Positions 42,593 to 51,593 of a DNA stretch of 64,000 nucleotides are shown in pieces; position 1 is the stretch's first letter; every line of letters begins with the position of its first letter. Source of the stretch: Streptomyces sp. BHT-5-2. Its GTDB lineage: Bacteria; Actinomycetota; Actinomycetes; Streptomycetales; Streptomycetaceae. Where the stretch lies: assembly GCF_019774615.1 (NCBI RefSeq), contig NZ_CP081496.1, positions 6,014,001 through 6,078,000 of the forward strand. The letters are read 5' to 3'. Made by a program: the position numbers and the translations under genes. The notes beneath the pieces were generated by a model that worked only from the letters and a program-made list of their open reading frames with translations, was not told where the DNA came from and searched no databases.

Positions 42593-43954
42593 TCACAGCA
42601 CCGGCAGCATCTTCCGCAGCTCGAAGGCGGTGACCTCGGAGCGGTACTCCTCCCACTCCTGCTTCTTGTTGCGCAGGAAGAAGTCGAAGACGTGCTCGCC
42701 GAGGGTCTCGGCGACCAGTTCGCTGCGCTCCATCAGCTCGATGGCCTCGCCGAGGTTCTGCGGCAGCGGCTCGATGCCCATCGCCCGGCGCTCGGAGTCG
42801 GAGAGCGCCCAGACGTCGTCGTCGGCGCCGGCCGGGAGCTCGTAGCCCTGCTCGATGCCCTTCAGGCCGGCCGCGAGCAGGACGGCGTAGGCGAGGTAGG
42901 GGTTGGCGCCGGAGTCGACGGAACGGACCTCGACGCGGGTGGAGCCCATCTTGCCGGGCTTGTACATCGGGACGCGGATGAGGGCCGAGCGGTTGTTGTG
43001 GCCCCAGCAGATGTAGGAGGGGGCCTCGCCGCCGGCGCCTGCGGTGCGGTTGGCGCCGCCCCAGATGCGCTTGTAGGAGTTGACCCACTGGTTGGTGACG
43101 GCGGAGATCTCGGCGGCGTGCCGGAGCAGACCGGCGATGAAGGAGCGTCCGACCTTGGAGAGCTGGTACTCGGCGCCGGACTCGTGGAAGGCGTTGCGGT
43201 CGCCCTCGAAGAGGGAGAGGTGGGTGTGCATGCCCGAACCCGGGTACTCCGAGAACGGCTTGGGCATGAAGGTGGCCTGCACGCCCTGCTCCAGCGCGAC
43301 CTGCTTCATCACCAGCCGGAAGGTCATGATGTTGTCGGCGGTGGAGAGCGCGTCGGCGTAGCGCAGGTCGATCTCCTGCTGGCCGGGGGCGCCCTCGTGG
43401 TGGCTGAACTCCACCGAGATGCCCATCGACTCCAGCATGGTGATCGCCTGGCGGCGGAAGTCCATCCCGACGTTCTGCGGGGTGTGGTCGAAGTAGCCGG
43501 AGGAGTCGCCGGGGATCGGCCGGGAGCCGTCCACCGGCTTGTCCTTGAGCAGGAAGAACTCGATCTCGGGGTGGGTGTAGAAGGTGAAGCCGAGGTCGGA
43601 GGTCTTGGCGAGGATGCGCTTGAGGACGAACCGCGGGTCGGCGTACGAGGGCGAGCCGTCCGGCATCAGGATGTCGCAGAACATCCGGGCGGTGCCCGGG
43701 GCCTCGGCGCGCCACGGCAGGATCTGGAAGGTGCCGGGGTCGGGCTTGGCGATCATGTCGGATTCGTAGACCCGGGCGAAGCCCTCGATGGCCGAGCCGT
43801 CGAAGCCGATGCCCTCGTCGAACGCCTGCTCAAGCTCGGCCGGGGCGACCGCCACGGACTTCAGGAATCCGAGGACGTCGGTGAACCACAGCCGGACGAA
43901 GCGAATGTCGCGCTCTTCCAGCGTCCGGAGCACAAACTCCTGCTGCTTGTCCAT
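42593..43954 (-). CDS. glnA2: Type I glutamine synthetase-like protein GlnA2
   Basis: A 453-aa GSI-fold ligase. GFDGSAIEGF (about 50), HPEIEFFLL (metal Glu), PGQQEIDLRYADAL, GMHTHLSLF and NRSALIRVP are all present. The usual adenylylation Tyr loop (NLYDLPPEE-like) near the C-terminus is replaced by ALSDSERRAMGIEPLPQN, without Tyr. This and the neighbouring glnE match the actinobacterial GlnA2 branch, which in S. coelicolor acts as a gamma-glutamylpolyamine synthetase and not a true glutamine synthetase. Polyamine or another amine as acceptor is therefore the likely activity. Confidence 0.92.
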   Translation of the reverse strand: MDKQQEFVLRTLEERDIRFVRLWFTDVLGFLKSVAVAPAELEQAFDEGIGFDGSAIEGFARVYESDMIAKPDPGTFQILPWRAEAPGTARMFCDILMPDGSPSYADPRFVLKRILAKTSDLGFTFYTHPEIEFFLLKDKPVDGSRPIPGDSSGYFDHTPQNVGMDFRRQAITMLESMGISVEFSHHEGAPGQQEIDLRYADALSTADNIMTFRLVMKQVALEQGVQATFMPKPFSEYPGSGMHTHLSLFEGDRNAFHESGAEYQLSKVGRSFIAGLLRHAAEISAVTNQWVNSYKRIWGGANRTAGAGGEAPSYICWGHNNRSALIRVPMYKPGKMGSTRVEVRSVDSGANPYLAYAVLLAAGLKGIEQGYELPAGADDDVWALSDSERRAMGIEPLPQNLGEAIELMERSELVAETLGEHVFDFFLRNKKQEWEEYRSEVTAFELRKMLPVL

Positions 43955-44263
43955 GGTTCACCAATCCTTGCAGGTCATTCGGCCTGTCCACGCGCGGGGA
44001 TCATCGCGTTCGGGCCCACCAGTATCACGCCGGCGGGTTACCGTCACATTACGCACCCTTGGCCTGAATCAGAACCGTCGAACCGTGACCCCCTCGCCGA
44101 CTTCTGCCCGCATCTTCCCCGCCGCGACCAGGGTCAGCACACGGAGGCACGGGAATCGAGGGCCTTGGCCCAGTCTTGGACGGCCGCAGAACGCCTGTTG
44201 ACCAGGTGTTGAGCGGTCCGTGTGGCGGTGTTCGGCCGGTCTGCGGCGCGCCGCGGACGGCCC
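43955..44263. other. Intergenic region upstream of glnA2
   Basis: About 310 bp with no convincing ORF. TTACCGTCACATTACG (44038-44053) includes GTAAC/GTAAT-like half-sites on the minus strand but not the four-part, 11-bp-phased layout of the glnII box, so I do not call a GlnR site. No terminator hairpin stands out for the hydrolase or promoter for glnA2. Confidence 0.6.
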
Positions 44264-45115
44264 TCAGCCCAGGTCCAGTACGGCCCGGGCCACGGCGTCC
44301 GGCGCGTCCGCCATGACCAGGTGGCCGGCGGGCGCGGCGACCGTGCAGCGGCCGCCCAGTTCCGCGGCGAGCGCCCGCTGCCGGGCCAGCCAGCGCAGCG
44401 CACTGCGCGACTCGCTGCCGTCGTGGGCGGCCAGGACGGTGACCGGGACCGCGGGCAGCGGACGCAGCCGGCGCAGCGCGGCGAGGTCCGCGGCCTGGTA
44501 CGGGTAGCTCGCGTTCTCCAGGGCGCAGGCCCGCAGCACCCGGCTGGTGCGGTAGCCGGCGCGTTCCCAGCCCCGCCGCGGGTGGCGGCCCAGCGTCCCG
44601 GCGCGGGCGAGCAGGCGGCGCGCGGCGGGGCCGAGGAGCTGGGGCAGGCCGGCGGCGGAGAGCGCGCCGGCCGCGCCGCGCGCCCAGGCGGTGCGGACCT
44701 CCCGCGGCAGCCGCGGCCGGGGGTCCTCCTCGATGCTGCCGTCGACGAGGACCAGGCCGGCGCAGCGGGCGGGGTGCAGCCGGGCGAACGCCTCGGCGTG
44801 GAAGCCGGCCAGCGAGTGGCCGACGACGGTGGCCGGCGCCTGGTGGCCGAGGGCGTCCAGGACGGCGGCGATCCGGTCCGCCTCGGCGGCGAGGTCGGGC
44901 GGCGCGGCGGCCGGCGCACTCAAGCCCAGGCCGGGCCGGTCGAAGCGGACGACGGTGCGGTGCGGGACGAGCCGGGCGGCGACCGCGTCCCAGTCGAACC
45001 ACGCCATGCCGAGGCCGGCACCGAGCACCACGACCGGGCCCGCGCCCTCGCTGAGCACGTGCAGCGGCACTCCGCCGACGCGCAGTATCCGGCCGGGGGC
45101 GGGGCGGGGGTTCAT
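44264..45115 (-). CDS. Alpha/beta-fold hydrolase
   Basis: A 283-aa cytoplasmic alpha/beta hydrolase. The nucleophile elbow is GHSLAGF (Ser about 92), preceded by the oxyanion strand VVLGAGLGMAWFDWD; the likely acidic residue lies in VLAAHDGSESR and the His in PAGHLVMADAPDAVA. ATG at 45115 overlaps the upstream DUF998 stop as ATGA. The rest of the long open frame is a shadow. Such proteins are esterases, C-C hydrolases or lactonases; nothing here defines the substrate. The coupling to a membrane DUF998 protein is the only contextual clue. Confidence 0.9.
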   Translation of the reverse strand: MNPRPAPGRILRVGGVPLHVLSEGAGPVVVLGAGLGMAWFDWDAVAARLVPHRTVVRFDRPGLGLSAPAAAPPDLAAEADRIAAVLDALGHQAPATVVGHSLAGFHAEAFARLHPARCAGLVLVDGSIEEDPRPRLPREVRTAWARGAAGALSAAGLPQLLGPAARRLLARAGTLGRHPRRGWERAGYRTSRVLRACALENASYPYQAADLAALRRLRPLPAVPVTVLAAHDGSESRSALRWLARQRALAAELGGRCTVAAPAGHLVMADAPDAVARAVLDLG

Positions 45116-45897
45116 GGGGCTCCTCGGGGCGGGTCCTGGGGCGCGGACGGGGTGCGGGTGCGGGCGTCGCGGGTGTTCCGGACGGTGTGGGCGGCGCGGG
45201 CGTCGCGGGCCAGGCAGCCGGCGAGCAGGGCGACGTAGAGGGCTACCAGCAGCACCTGGAGGCGTTGGCCGACGCCGAGCGCCCAGGTGCCCCGGCCCGC
45301 GGTGAGGGCGGCGACCTCGGCCAGCGTCCAGGCGGTGGCGGCGAGTTCGGCGAGCACCAGGGGCGGGCCGAGGCGGGCGAGCGCGGGCCAGTGGCCGTGG
45401 CGGCGGGCGGCGACGGTCAGCAGGACGAGCGCGGCGAGCGCGCCGAGCATGGCCAGCGTGCTGCTGACGGCGTGTGCGGTGTGGGTGGCCGGGACCAGTC
45501 CGGCGGTCTCCCGGGCGGCGCAGACCGGGTCGCTGGTGGGGGCGCAGCTCAGCGGCAGCCGGGAGTCCAGCGCGGTGGCCGCGCCGAAGAGGGCCAGCGC
45601 GCCCAGGCCGGCCACCGTCCAGGGCCGGCGGCGGACCGCGGCCAGCGCGGTGAGCGCGCCGGCCAGCACCAGCAGTCCGGCGACCAGGTCGGTGGCGCGG
45701 AACAGGCCGCCGAGCGGCTGGTCGGCGGCGGCCAGCTCGCTCACGTAGGCGCGCACCGGGTCCAGGCCGGTGGCGATCACCAGCTCCAGCACCCAGGCTG
45801 TGTAGGCGAGCGCGCCGAGCAGCAGCAGGCCGGCGGCGGCCGGTGCGGCGGGGCCGGTGCGGGCGTCTGCGGCGGCACGGATCGGGCTCACGGACAT
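45112..45897 (-). CDS. DUF998 integral membrane protein
   Basis: A 261-aa membrane protein with about seven hydrophobic segments. AGLLLLGALAYTAWVLELVI, VRAYVSELAAADQPLGGLFR and the DSRLPLSCAPTSDPVCAARE loop with two Cys fit the DUF998 family. HTAHAVSSTLAMLGALAALV carries the conserved His-rich start of the next helix. ATG at 45897 is chosen; translation is coupled to the alpha/beta hydrolase through ATGA. Function unknown for the family as a whole. Confidence 0.88.
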   Translation of the reverse strand: MSVSPIRAAADARTGPAAPAAAGLLLLGALAYTAWVLELVIATGLDPVRAYVSELAAADQPLGGLFRATDLVAGLLVLAGALTALAAVRRRPWTVAGLGALALFGAATALDSRLPLSCAPTSDPVCAARETAGLVPATHTAHAVSSTLAMLGALAALVLLTVAARRHGHWPALARLGPPLVLAELAATAWTLAEVAALTAGRGTWALGVGQRLQVLLVALYVALLAGCLARDARAAHTVRNTRDARTRTPSAPQDPPRGAP

Positions 45898-46258
45898 CCT
45901 GGTGTTCGGGTGATCCCGACGGCGCGTCCGAAATGCCGGATATGCCGTAGGGGTGGGAGGACCAAGAATAGGCAGACGGTCCACCGGACGCGGCGAGCGC
46001 GGCGCGATGGGCCACCTCCGGGGGCCGGCGCCCCGGGAGCAAGGCTGCGTCCGTAGATCCCCGGCCGTCGAGAGGTCCGCGATGGGTGAACAGCGCAAGG
46101 CCGCCGCCCGGCCCGGCCGCCCGGTGCGCGGACCCTGGTCGATATCCCCGGTCTCCGCGCCGGCCGCGCCGCGCCTCTGACCGCCGGCCGGGCCCGCCCC
46201 GGCCTCCCCGGACCTGCGCCCCTCCCCCGCTCCCATATCGCCACGAGGTGCTGCCCCC
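45898..46258. other. Divergent intergenic region
   Basis: About 360 bp between the DUF998 gene and the multicopper oxidase, serving divergent promoters. I see no convincing copper-responsive (CsoR/CopY-type) operator, ORF or terminator hairpin. Nothing further can be claimed. Confidence 0.55.
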
Positions 46259-48304
46259 ATGGATTCCCTTCATACGCACTCCCGCCGCGCCGTGCTCGGC
46301 GCGGGCATCGCGGTCGCCGGCGGCGGTCTGCTCGCCGCCTCCGCCGGGTCCTCCGGCGCGTCCACCGCACCGGAGAGCCGGCCCGAACAGGACCGCGCCT
46401 CAAGCGGTCGCTACGTCGACCCGCACGGCCCGGAGGTCGCCGACGCCGAGAGCCGGCGCGCCAGCTCCGGACGGGTGCGGCGGCTGTACCTCGAGGCCCG
46501 GAGGGAGCGGATCGACATCGGCGGCCGGACCGTCCCGACCTGGGTGTACGGCGACCGGCTGCCGGGCGACGTGGTCCGGGTCACCGCGGGCGACACCCTG
46601 TCGGTGGTGCTCGCCAACAGCCTCCCGCAGTCCACCACCGTGCACTGGCACGGACTGGACCTGCGCAACGACATGGACGGCGTCCCCGACGTCACCCAGC
46701 GCATGGTCCAACCCGGCTCCTCCTTCCACTACCGCTTCCGGGTCACCCGGCCCGGCACCTACTGGATGCATCCGCACGTCGGCGTCCAGCAGGACCACGG
46801 GCTCTACGCCCCGCTGATCGTCGACGACCCCCGGGAGCCGCTGGAGTACGACCACGAGTGGGTCGTGGTGCTGGACGACTGGCTGGACGGGGTGGACGGC
46901 AGCAACCCGGACGCCGTGCTGGACGAGCTGAACCACGGCCGGGGCGCCATGCACGGCGGCAACGGCTCCGGCCACGACGGGCACGGCTCCGGCCACGACG
47001 GAAACAGCTCGGGCAGCGGCCACGGGTCCGGCGCCGGGCACACCCGCAAGGACACCGACGGCCGGACGTCGAGCCACGAGAGCCACAGCTCCAGCCACAG
47101 TTCCAGCCACGCCGCGGCCCACGGCACCGGCAGACACCACGAACCCGTCAGCCACGGCGGTCAGGGCCGCTTCGACGGCGGGGCGACGGACGCCGGCCCG
47201 GCCGGGCGCCCCGGACTCCCGCCGCTCCTGGACGGCCTCGTCCCCCACGTCAACCGTCCGGCCCTGGACGGCCTGGGCCTGGGCCTCGGCCTGGCGAACT
47301 CGGGCCTGAACAGCGCCGGTCTGGGCAGCGTGCCCCCGCACGGCATGACCGCCTCCGCCGCCACCTCCGCGTCCGCCGGCGCCGCGTCCATGGCCACCGC
47401 ACGGGCGAGCCGCAGCGCGCGCCGCGACGACGGCACCGGGCACGGCAAGCACGGCCGCAGCGGGCCGTCCCGGCTCCTGCCGTCCGGCAGCCGCAGCAGC
47501 GTGCTGGGCGGCATGCCGGGCAACGTGAACTACCCGTACCACCTCATCAACGGCCGTACGAAGTGGGACCCGGAGACCTTCCGCTGCCGCCCCGGCGACC
47601 GGGTCCGGATCCGCTTCATCAACGCCGGCGGCGACACCGCCTACCGGGTGGCGCTGGGCGGCCACCGGATGACGGTGACGCACACCGACGGCAACCCGGT
47701 CGAGCACGTCCGCGCCGAGCAGCTGCTCATCGGCATGGCCGAGCGCTACGACGTCATGGTCACCGCCAGGTCCGGGGTCTTCCCGCTGGTCGCCGTCGCC
47801 GACGGCAAGGGCCGGAACAAGACCGCACTGGCCGTGCTGCGCACCGCGGGCGGCCGCACGGGGGACCCCTCGGTCCACCCCAGGGAGCTGGACGGGCCGC
47901 TGATGACCGCGGAGCGGCTCCGGGCGCACGAGAGCGTACGGGCCCGGAGGCGGCAGCCGGACCGCATCCTGACCATGAAGCTCACCGGCACCATGGCGAA
48001 GTTCGACTGGGCCATCAACGGGCGCCCGTACACCCCGTCGCAGCGCTATCCGATCCGGGGCGGCGAGCGGGTGCGGCTGGTGTTCCGCAACGACACCGAC
48101 ATGTGGCACCCGATGCATCTGCACGGGCACAGCTTCTGGCTGCCCGACGGCGGGCCGCGCAAGGACACCACGGTCATGCAGCCCGGCCAGCGCCTCGCGG
48201 TGGAGTTCGACGCCGACAACCCGGGGCTGTGGATGCTGCACTGCCACAACGTCTACCACTCGGAGTCGGGGATGATGACGATCCTCGGCTACCTGCGGGA
48301 CTGA
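46259..48304 (+). CDS. Exported multicopper oxidase with His-rich insert
   Basis: A 681-aa Tat-exported oxidase (SRRAVLGAGIAVAGGG, residues 8-23). The copper sites are complete: HWH (129-131), HPH (171-173), HPMHLHGHSFW (about 618-628) and HCHNVYHSESGMM (661-673) with the type-1 Cys and Met. It should couple one-electron oxidation of phenols, Cu(I) or similar substrates to O2 reduction. Between the first and second cupredoxin domains is an insert of about 190 residues (226-415). Its first 75 residues hold 15 His with Gly, Ser and Asp, and the rest is Ser/Ala/Arg-rich. Typical three-domain oxidases are near 480-500 aa, so the excess length is this insert. Confidence 0.93.
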   Translation: MDSLHTHSRRAVLGAGIAVAGGGLLAASAGSSGASTAPESRPEQDRASSGRYVDPHGPEVADAESRRASSGRVRRLYLEARRERIDIGGRTVPTWVYGDRLPGDVVRVTAGDTLSVVLANSLPQSTTVHWHGLDLRNDMDGVPDVTQRMVQPGSSFHYRFRVTRPGTYWMHPHVGVQQDHGLYAPLIVDDPREPLEYDHEWVVVLDDWLDGVDGSNPDAVLDELNHGRGAMHGGNGSGHDGHGSGHDGNSSGSGHGSGAGHTRKDTDGRTSSHESHSSSHSSSHAAAHGTGRHHEPVSHGGQGRFDGGATDAGPAGRPGLPPLLDGLVPHVNRPALDGLGLGLGLANSGLNSAGLGSVPPHGMTASAATSASAGAASMATARASRSARRDDGTGHGKHGRSGPSRLLPSGSRSSVLGGMPGNVNYPYHLINGRTKWDPETFRCRPGDRVRIRFINAGGDTAYRVALGGHRMTVTHTDGNPVEHVRAEQLLIGMAERYDVMVTARSGVFPLVAVADGKGRNKTALAVLRTAGGRTGDPSVHPRELDGPLMTAERLRAHESVRARRRQPDRILTMKLTGTMAKFDWAINGRPYTPSQRYPIRGGERVRLVFRNDTDMWHPMHLHGHSFWLPDGGPRKDTTVMQPGQRLAVEFDADNPGLWMLHCHNVYHSESGMMTILGYLRD

Positions 48305-48309
48305 CCGCC

Positions 48310-48351
48310 GGCCCGGCCGGGCCCGGTGCGCCCAACCGCTCCGGCCGGGCC
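48310..48351 (+). terminator. Terminator after the multicopper oxidase
   Basis: GGCCCGGCCGG (48310-48320) pairs exactly with CCGGCCGGGCC (48341-48351) across 20 nt, beginning 6 bp after the stop. No T-run follows. Confidence 0.5.
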
Positions 48352-48393
48352 CCGGCACCCCCATTGCGTCAGAAAGACGATTAGACTGACGGG

Positions 48394-50148
48394 GTGCCTC
48401 AACTACGTCTCGCCCTCAACCAGATCGACTCCTGCGTCGGCGACCTCGCCCGGAACACCGAGACGATCGTGCACTGGACCCGGCACGCCGCCGGCCAGGG
48501 CGCGCACCTCGTCGCGTTCCCCGAGATGGCACTGACCGGCTACCCCGTCGAGGACCTCGCGCTGCGCCCCTCGTTCGTCGAGGCGAGCCGGGCCGCGCTG
48601 ACCGAACTGGCCGCCCGGCTGGCCGCGGAGGGGCTGGGGGACGTCCCGGTCGTCGTCGGCTACCTCGACCGCTGCCCGCAGGAGCTGCCCCGCTACGGCC
48701 GGCCCGCCGGCGCCCCGCAGAACGCCGCCGCGGTGCTGCACCGCGGCGGCGTCGCGCTCACCTTCGCCAAGCACCACCTGCCCAACTACGGCGTCTTCGA
48801 CGAGTTCCGCTACTTCGTCCCCGGCGACACCCTGCCCGTCGTCCGGGTCCACGGCGTCGACGTGGCGCTGGCCATCTGCGAGGACCTCTGGCAGGAGGGC
48901 GGCCGGGTGCCCGCCGCGCGCAGCGCCGGTGCCGGGCTGCTGCTCTCCGTCAACGCCTCGCCCTACGAGCGGGACAAGGACGACACCCGGCTGGAGCTGG
49001 TCCGCAGGCGGGCCCGCGAGGCCGGTTGCAGCACCGCCTACCTCGCGATGATCGGCGGGCAGGACGAGCTGGTCTTCGACGGCGACTCGATCGTGGTGGA
49101 CGGCGACGGCGAAGTGATCGCGCGCGCCCCGCAGTTCGCCGAGGGGTGCGTCCTGGTCGATCTGGAGCTGCCCGCCGCCGCGTCACAGGCGCCGTCCGGG
49201 GTGCTGGACGACGGGCTGCGGGTGGAGCACGTGGTGCTCTCCGCCGAACCCCTGCCGCCGTACCCGCCGCAGACCCTCGGCGGGCAGGCCGAGCGCCTGG
49301 GCGACCTGGAGGAGATCTACACCGCGCTGGTCGTCGGGCTGCGCGCCTACGTCGCGAAGAACGGCTTCCGCAGCGTGGTGCTGGGGCTGTCCGGCGGCAT
49401 CGATTCCGCGCTGGTCGCCGCGCTGGCCTGCGACGCGGTCGGCGCCGAGCAGGTGCACGCGGTCGCGATGCCCTCGCGCTACTCCTCCGAGCACTCGATC
49501 GGCGACGCCGCCGAACTGGCCCGGCGCACGGGGCTGCACTTCCGTACGGTGCCGATCGGCCCGATGTTCGACTCCTACATGGCGGCGCTGGGGCTGACCG
49601 GGCTCGCCGAGGAGAACCTCCAGTCGCGGCTGCGCGGCACGCTCCTGATGGGCCTGTCCAACCAGGAGGGCCACCTCGTCCTCGCGCCGGGCAACAAGTC
49701 CGAGCTGGCGTGCGGCTATTCGACCCTCTACGGCGACTCGGTCGGCGGCTACGGCCCCATCAAGGACGTCTACAAGACCGTCGTCTACGAGCTGGCGCGC
49801 TGGCGGAACGAGGCCGCCGCCGAGCGCGGCACGACCCCGCCGATCCCGGAGCACACGATCGCCAAGCCGCCCAGCGCGGAGCTGCGGCCCGGCCAGGTCG
49901 ACACCGACTCGCTGCCGGACTACGCGGTGCTGGACCGGATCCTGGAGCTGTACGTCGACCGCGACCGGGGCCATGCGGAGATCGTGGCGCAGGGCTTCGA
50001 CGCGGCGCTGGTGACCCGGGTGCTGCGGATGGTGGACCACGCCGAGTACAAGCGCCGGCAGTACCCGCCCGGCACCAAGATCTCCGCGAAGGGCTTCGGC
50101 AAGGACCGGCGGCTGCCGATCACCAACCACTGGCGCGAGGGCGCCTGA
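48394..50148 (+). CDS. nadE: Glutamine-dependent NAD+ synthetase
   Basis: A 584-aa two-domain enzyme for the last step of NAD synthesis. The N-terminal nitrilase domain supplies ammonia: FPEMALTGYP (Glu), FAKHHLPNYGVFDEFRYF (Lys) and VALAICEDLW (catalytic Cys). The C-terminal synthetase domain has the PP-loop LGLSGGIDSALVAALACDA (about 330-350), then NQEGHLVLAPGNKSELACGY and CGYSTLYGDSVGGY. GTG at 48394 gives MPQLRLALNQIDSCVGD, which matches the family. Placement beside glnE-glnA2 is typical for streptomycetes. It ends 21 bp before the stop of the convergent MFS gene. Confidence 0.97.
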   Translation: MPQLRLALNQIDSCVGDLARNTETIVHWTRHAAGQGAHLVAFPEMALTGYPVEDLALRPSFVEASRAALTELAARLAAEGLGDVPVVVGYLDRCPQELPRYGRPAGAPQNAAAVLHRGGVALTFAKHHLPNYGVFDEFRYFVPGDTLPVVRVHGVDVALAICEDLWQEGGRVPAARSAGAGLLLSVNASPYERDKDDTRLELVRRRAREAGCSTAYLAMIGGQDELVFDGDSIVVDGDGEVIARAPQFAEGCVLVDLELPAAASQAPSGVLDDGLRVEHVVLSAEPLPPYPPQTLGGQAERLGDLEEIYTALVVGLRAYVAKNGFRSVVLGLSGGIDSALVAALACDAVGAEQVHAVAMPSRYSSEHSIGDAAELARRTGLHFRTVPIGPMFDSYMAALGLTGLAEENLQSRLRGTLLMGLSNQEGHLVLAPGNKSELACGYSTLYGDSVGGYGPIKDVYKTVVYELARWRNEAAAERGTTPPIPEHTIAKPPSAELRPGQVDTDSLPDYAVLDRILELYVDRDRGHAEIVAQGFDAALVTRVLRMVDHAEYKRRQYPPGTKISAKGFGKDRRLPITNHWREGA

Positions 50149-50169
50149 GGCGAGCGCGGCGCAGGGGCC

Positions 50170-51405
50170 CTAGCGGACGGCGGCGTCCGTCGCAGTCGCG
50201 GCCGTGGCCGCCTGCTCCGGCGCGGGCTCGCCGCCGCGGGCCACGATCCGTGCCGGGTCGGGTGCGCCGCGGTCCAGGAAGCCGGCCAGCAGCGCGACGA
50301 CCAGGCCCGCGGCGGCCAGCACCGCGCCGACCAGGGTGGGCGAGGTCCAGCCCCAGCCCGCCGAGAGGACGAGGCCGCCGATCCAGGCGCCGCCGGCGTT
50401 GGCGAGGTTGAAGGCCGACTGGTTGGAGGCGGCGGCCAGCGTCGGCGCCTGCCGCGCCTTGTTCATCACCAGCATCTGTAGCGGTGTGGTGGTCAGGAAG
50501 CCGATGCCGCCGACGAGGACGACGGTGACCAGCGCCGCCCACTTCACGGGGGCGGTGTAGTGGAAGGCCACCAGGACCAGGGCGAGCGCGCCGAGGGACC
50601 CGTAGAGGGTGGGGCGCAGGGCCCGGTCGGTGAGCGGTCCGGCGGCCAGTGCGCCGAGCGTCATGCCGATGCCGAAGAGGGCGAGGACGAGCGGCACGGA
50701 GCCGGCGGCGAAGCCGGTGACCTCGGTCATCATCGAGGCGAGGTAGCTGTAGACGGCGAAGATCCCGGCGAAGCCGAAGACGGTGGTGAGCAGGCCGAGC
50801 AGCACCTGGCGGTCGCCCAGGGCGCGCAGTTCGCGGGCCAGGCCGGTGTGCCGTTCAGCCGGCAGCGGCGGGATCAGCCGGGCCAGGGCGGCCATCGCGA
50901 CCAGGCCGACGGCGGCCACGACGAGGAAGGTGGCGCGCCAGCCGAGGTGCTGGCCGAGCAGGGTGGCGGCGGGCACGCCGACGATGTTGGCGATGGTCAG
51001 GCCGAGGAACATGGTGGCCACCGCACGGGCCTGGCGCCCCTCCTTCACCAGCCGGGCGGCGACCACCGCGCCGACGCCGAAGAACGCGCCGTGCGGCAGC
51101 CCGGCCAGCAGCCGGCCGGCGACCAGCAGGCCGAAGGTGGGGGCGAGGGCGGAGGCGAGGTTGCCGACCGTGAAGACCGCCATCAGCGCCACCAGCATCC
51201 GCTTGCGGGGAACGCGGGAGCCGAGCGCGGTCAGGAGGGGTGCGCCGATGACGACGCCGAGGGCGTAGGCGGAGACGAGGTAGCCGGCGGTGGGCACGGA
51301 GGTGCCCAGATCGTCCGCGACGTCGGGCAGCAGGCCCATCATCACGAACTCGGTGGTGCCGATGCCAAAAGCCGATACCGCGAGCGCGAGCAGCGCCAAG
51401 GGCAT
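50170..51405 (-). CDS. MFS transporter, DHA1 family
   Basis: A 411-aa 12-helix major facilitator. The start MPLALLALAVSAFGIGTTEF and VMMGLLPDVADDLG resembles AraJ/YdhP-like DHA1 exporters. The loop 2-3 motif is GSRVPRKRMLVAL (variant of GxLaDrxGrrr), and motif C-like GHGAFFGVGAV appears as PHGAFFGVGAVVAARLV. The C-terminus is acidic Ala-rich. Substrates could be sugars or drugs. ATG at 51405 is the only family-consistent start; the longer frame upstream is spurious. Its short upstream region contains four G5 runs and a TGTTTCGGAACA dyad. Confidence 0.9.
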   Translation of the reverse strand: MPLALLALAVSAFGIGTTEFVMMGLLPDVADDLGTSVPTAGYLVSAYALGVVIGAPLLTALGSRVPRKRMLVALMAVFTVGNLASALAPTFGLLVAGRLLAGLPHGAFFGVGAVVAARLVKEGRQARAVATMFLGLTIANIVGVPAATLLGQHLGWRATFLVVAAVGLVAMAALARLIPPLPAERHTGLARELRALGDRQVLLGLLTTVFGFAGIFAVYSYLASMMTEVTGFAAGSVPLVLALFGIGMTLGALAAGPLTDRALRPTLYGSLGALALVLVAFHYTAPVKWAALVTVVLVGGIGFLTTTPLQMLVMNKARQAPTLAAASNQSAFNLANAGGAWIGGLVLSAGWGWTSPTLVGAVLAAAGLVVALLAGFLDRGAPDPARIVARGGEPAPEQAATAATATDAAVR

Positions 51406-51417
51406 GGAGAACCTTTC

Positions 51418-51440
51418 GGGGGCGGGGGTGGGGGTGGGGG
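51418..51440 (+). repeat. Potential G-quadruplex upstream of MFS gene
   Basis: Four runs of five G separated by single bases (C, T, T) lie at 51418-51440, an ideal G-quadruplex pattern with 1-nt loops. It lies 13-35 bp upstream of the MFS ATG at 51405, so the template strand is G-rich and the 5' leader RNA would be C-rich. A mutation-prone slippage tract is an alternative reading. Confidence 0.6.
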
Positions 51441-51472
51441 TGCGCGGTGCGGGCGCGCGGATTTCCAAGTTC

Positions 51473-51484
51473 TGTTTCGGAACA
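51473..51484. promoter_or_regulatory. Near-palindrome TGTTTCGGAACA
   Basis: TGTTTCGGAACA is symmetrical at 10 of 12 positions and lies about 70 bp upstream of the MFS start. TetR- and MarR-type operators often look like this. No regulator gene is adjacent on that side. Confidence 0.35.
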
Positions 51485-51593
51485 AAGTGTCCCAGGCCGA
51501 GTATTCCGCCGTGAAAACGGGAGAGGAAAAGCCCGCGCCGGCAGGGGCGGCCGGGGCCGTCCTGCCGGCGCGGGCGGTGCGCGCGGACCGGGC

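Noticed and set aside
44038..44053. Possible GlnR box upstream of glnA2
   Set aside because: GTAAT and GTAAC half-sites exist, but the b-type GaAAc half-sites and full 11-bp phasing seen at glnII are missing.
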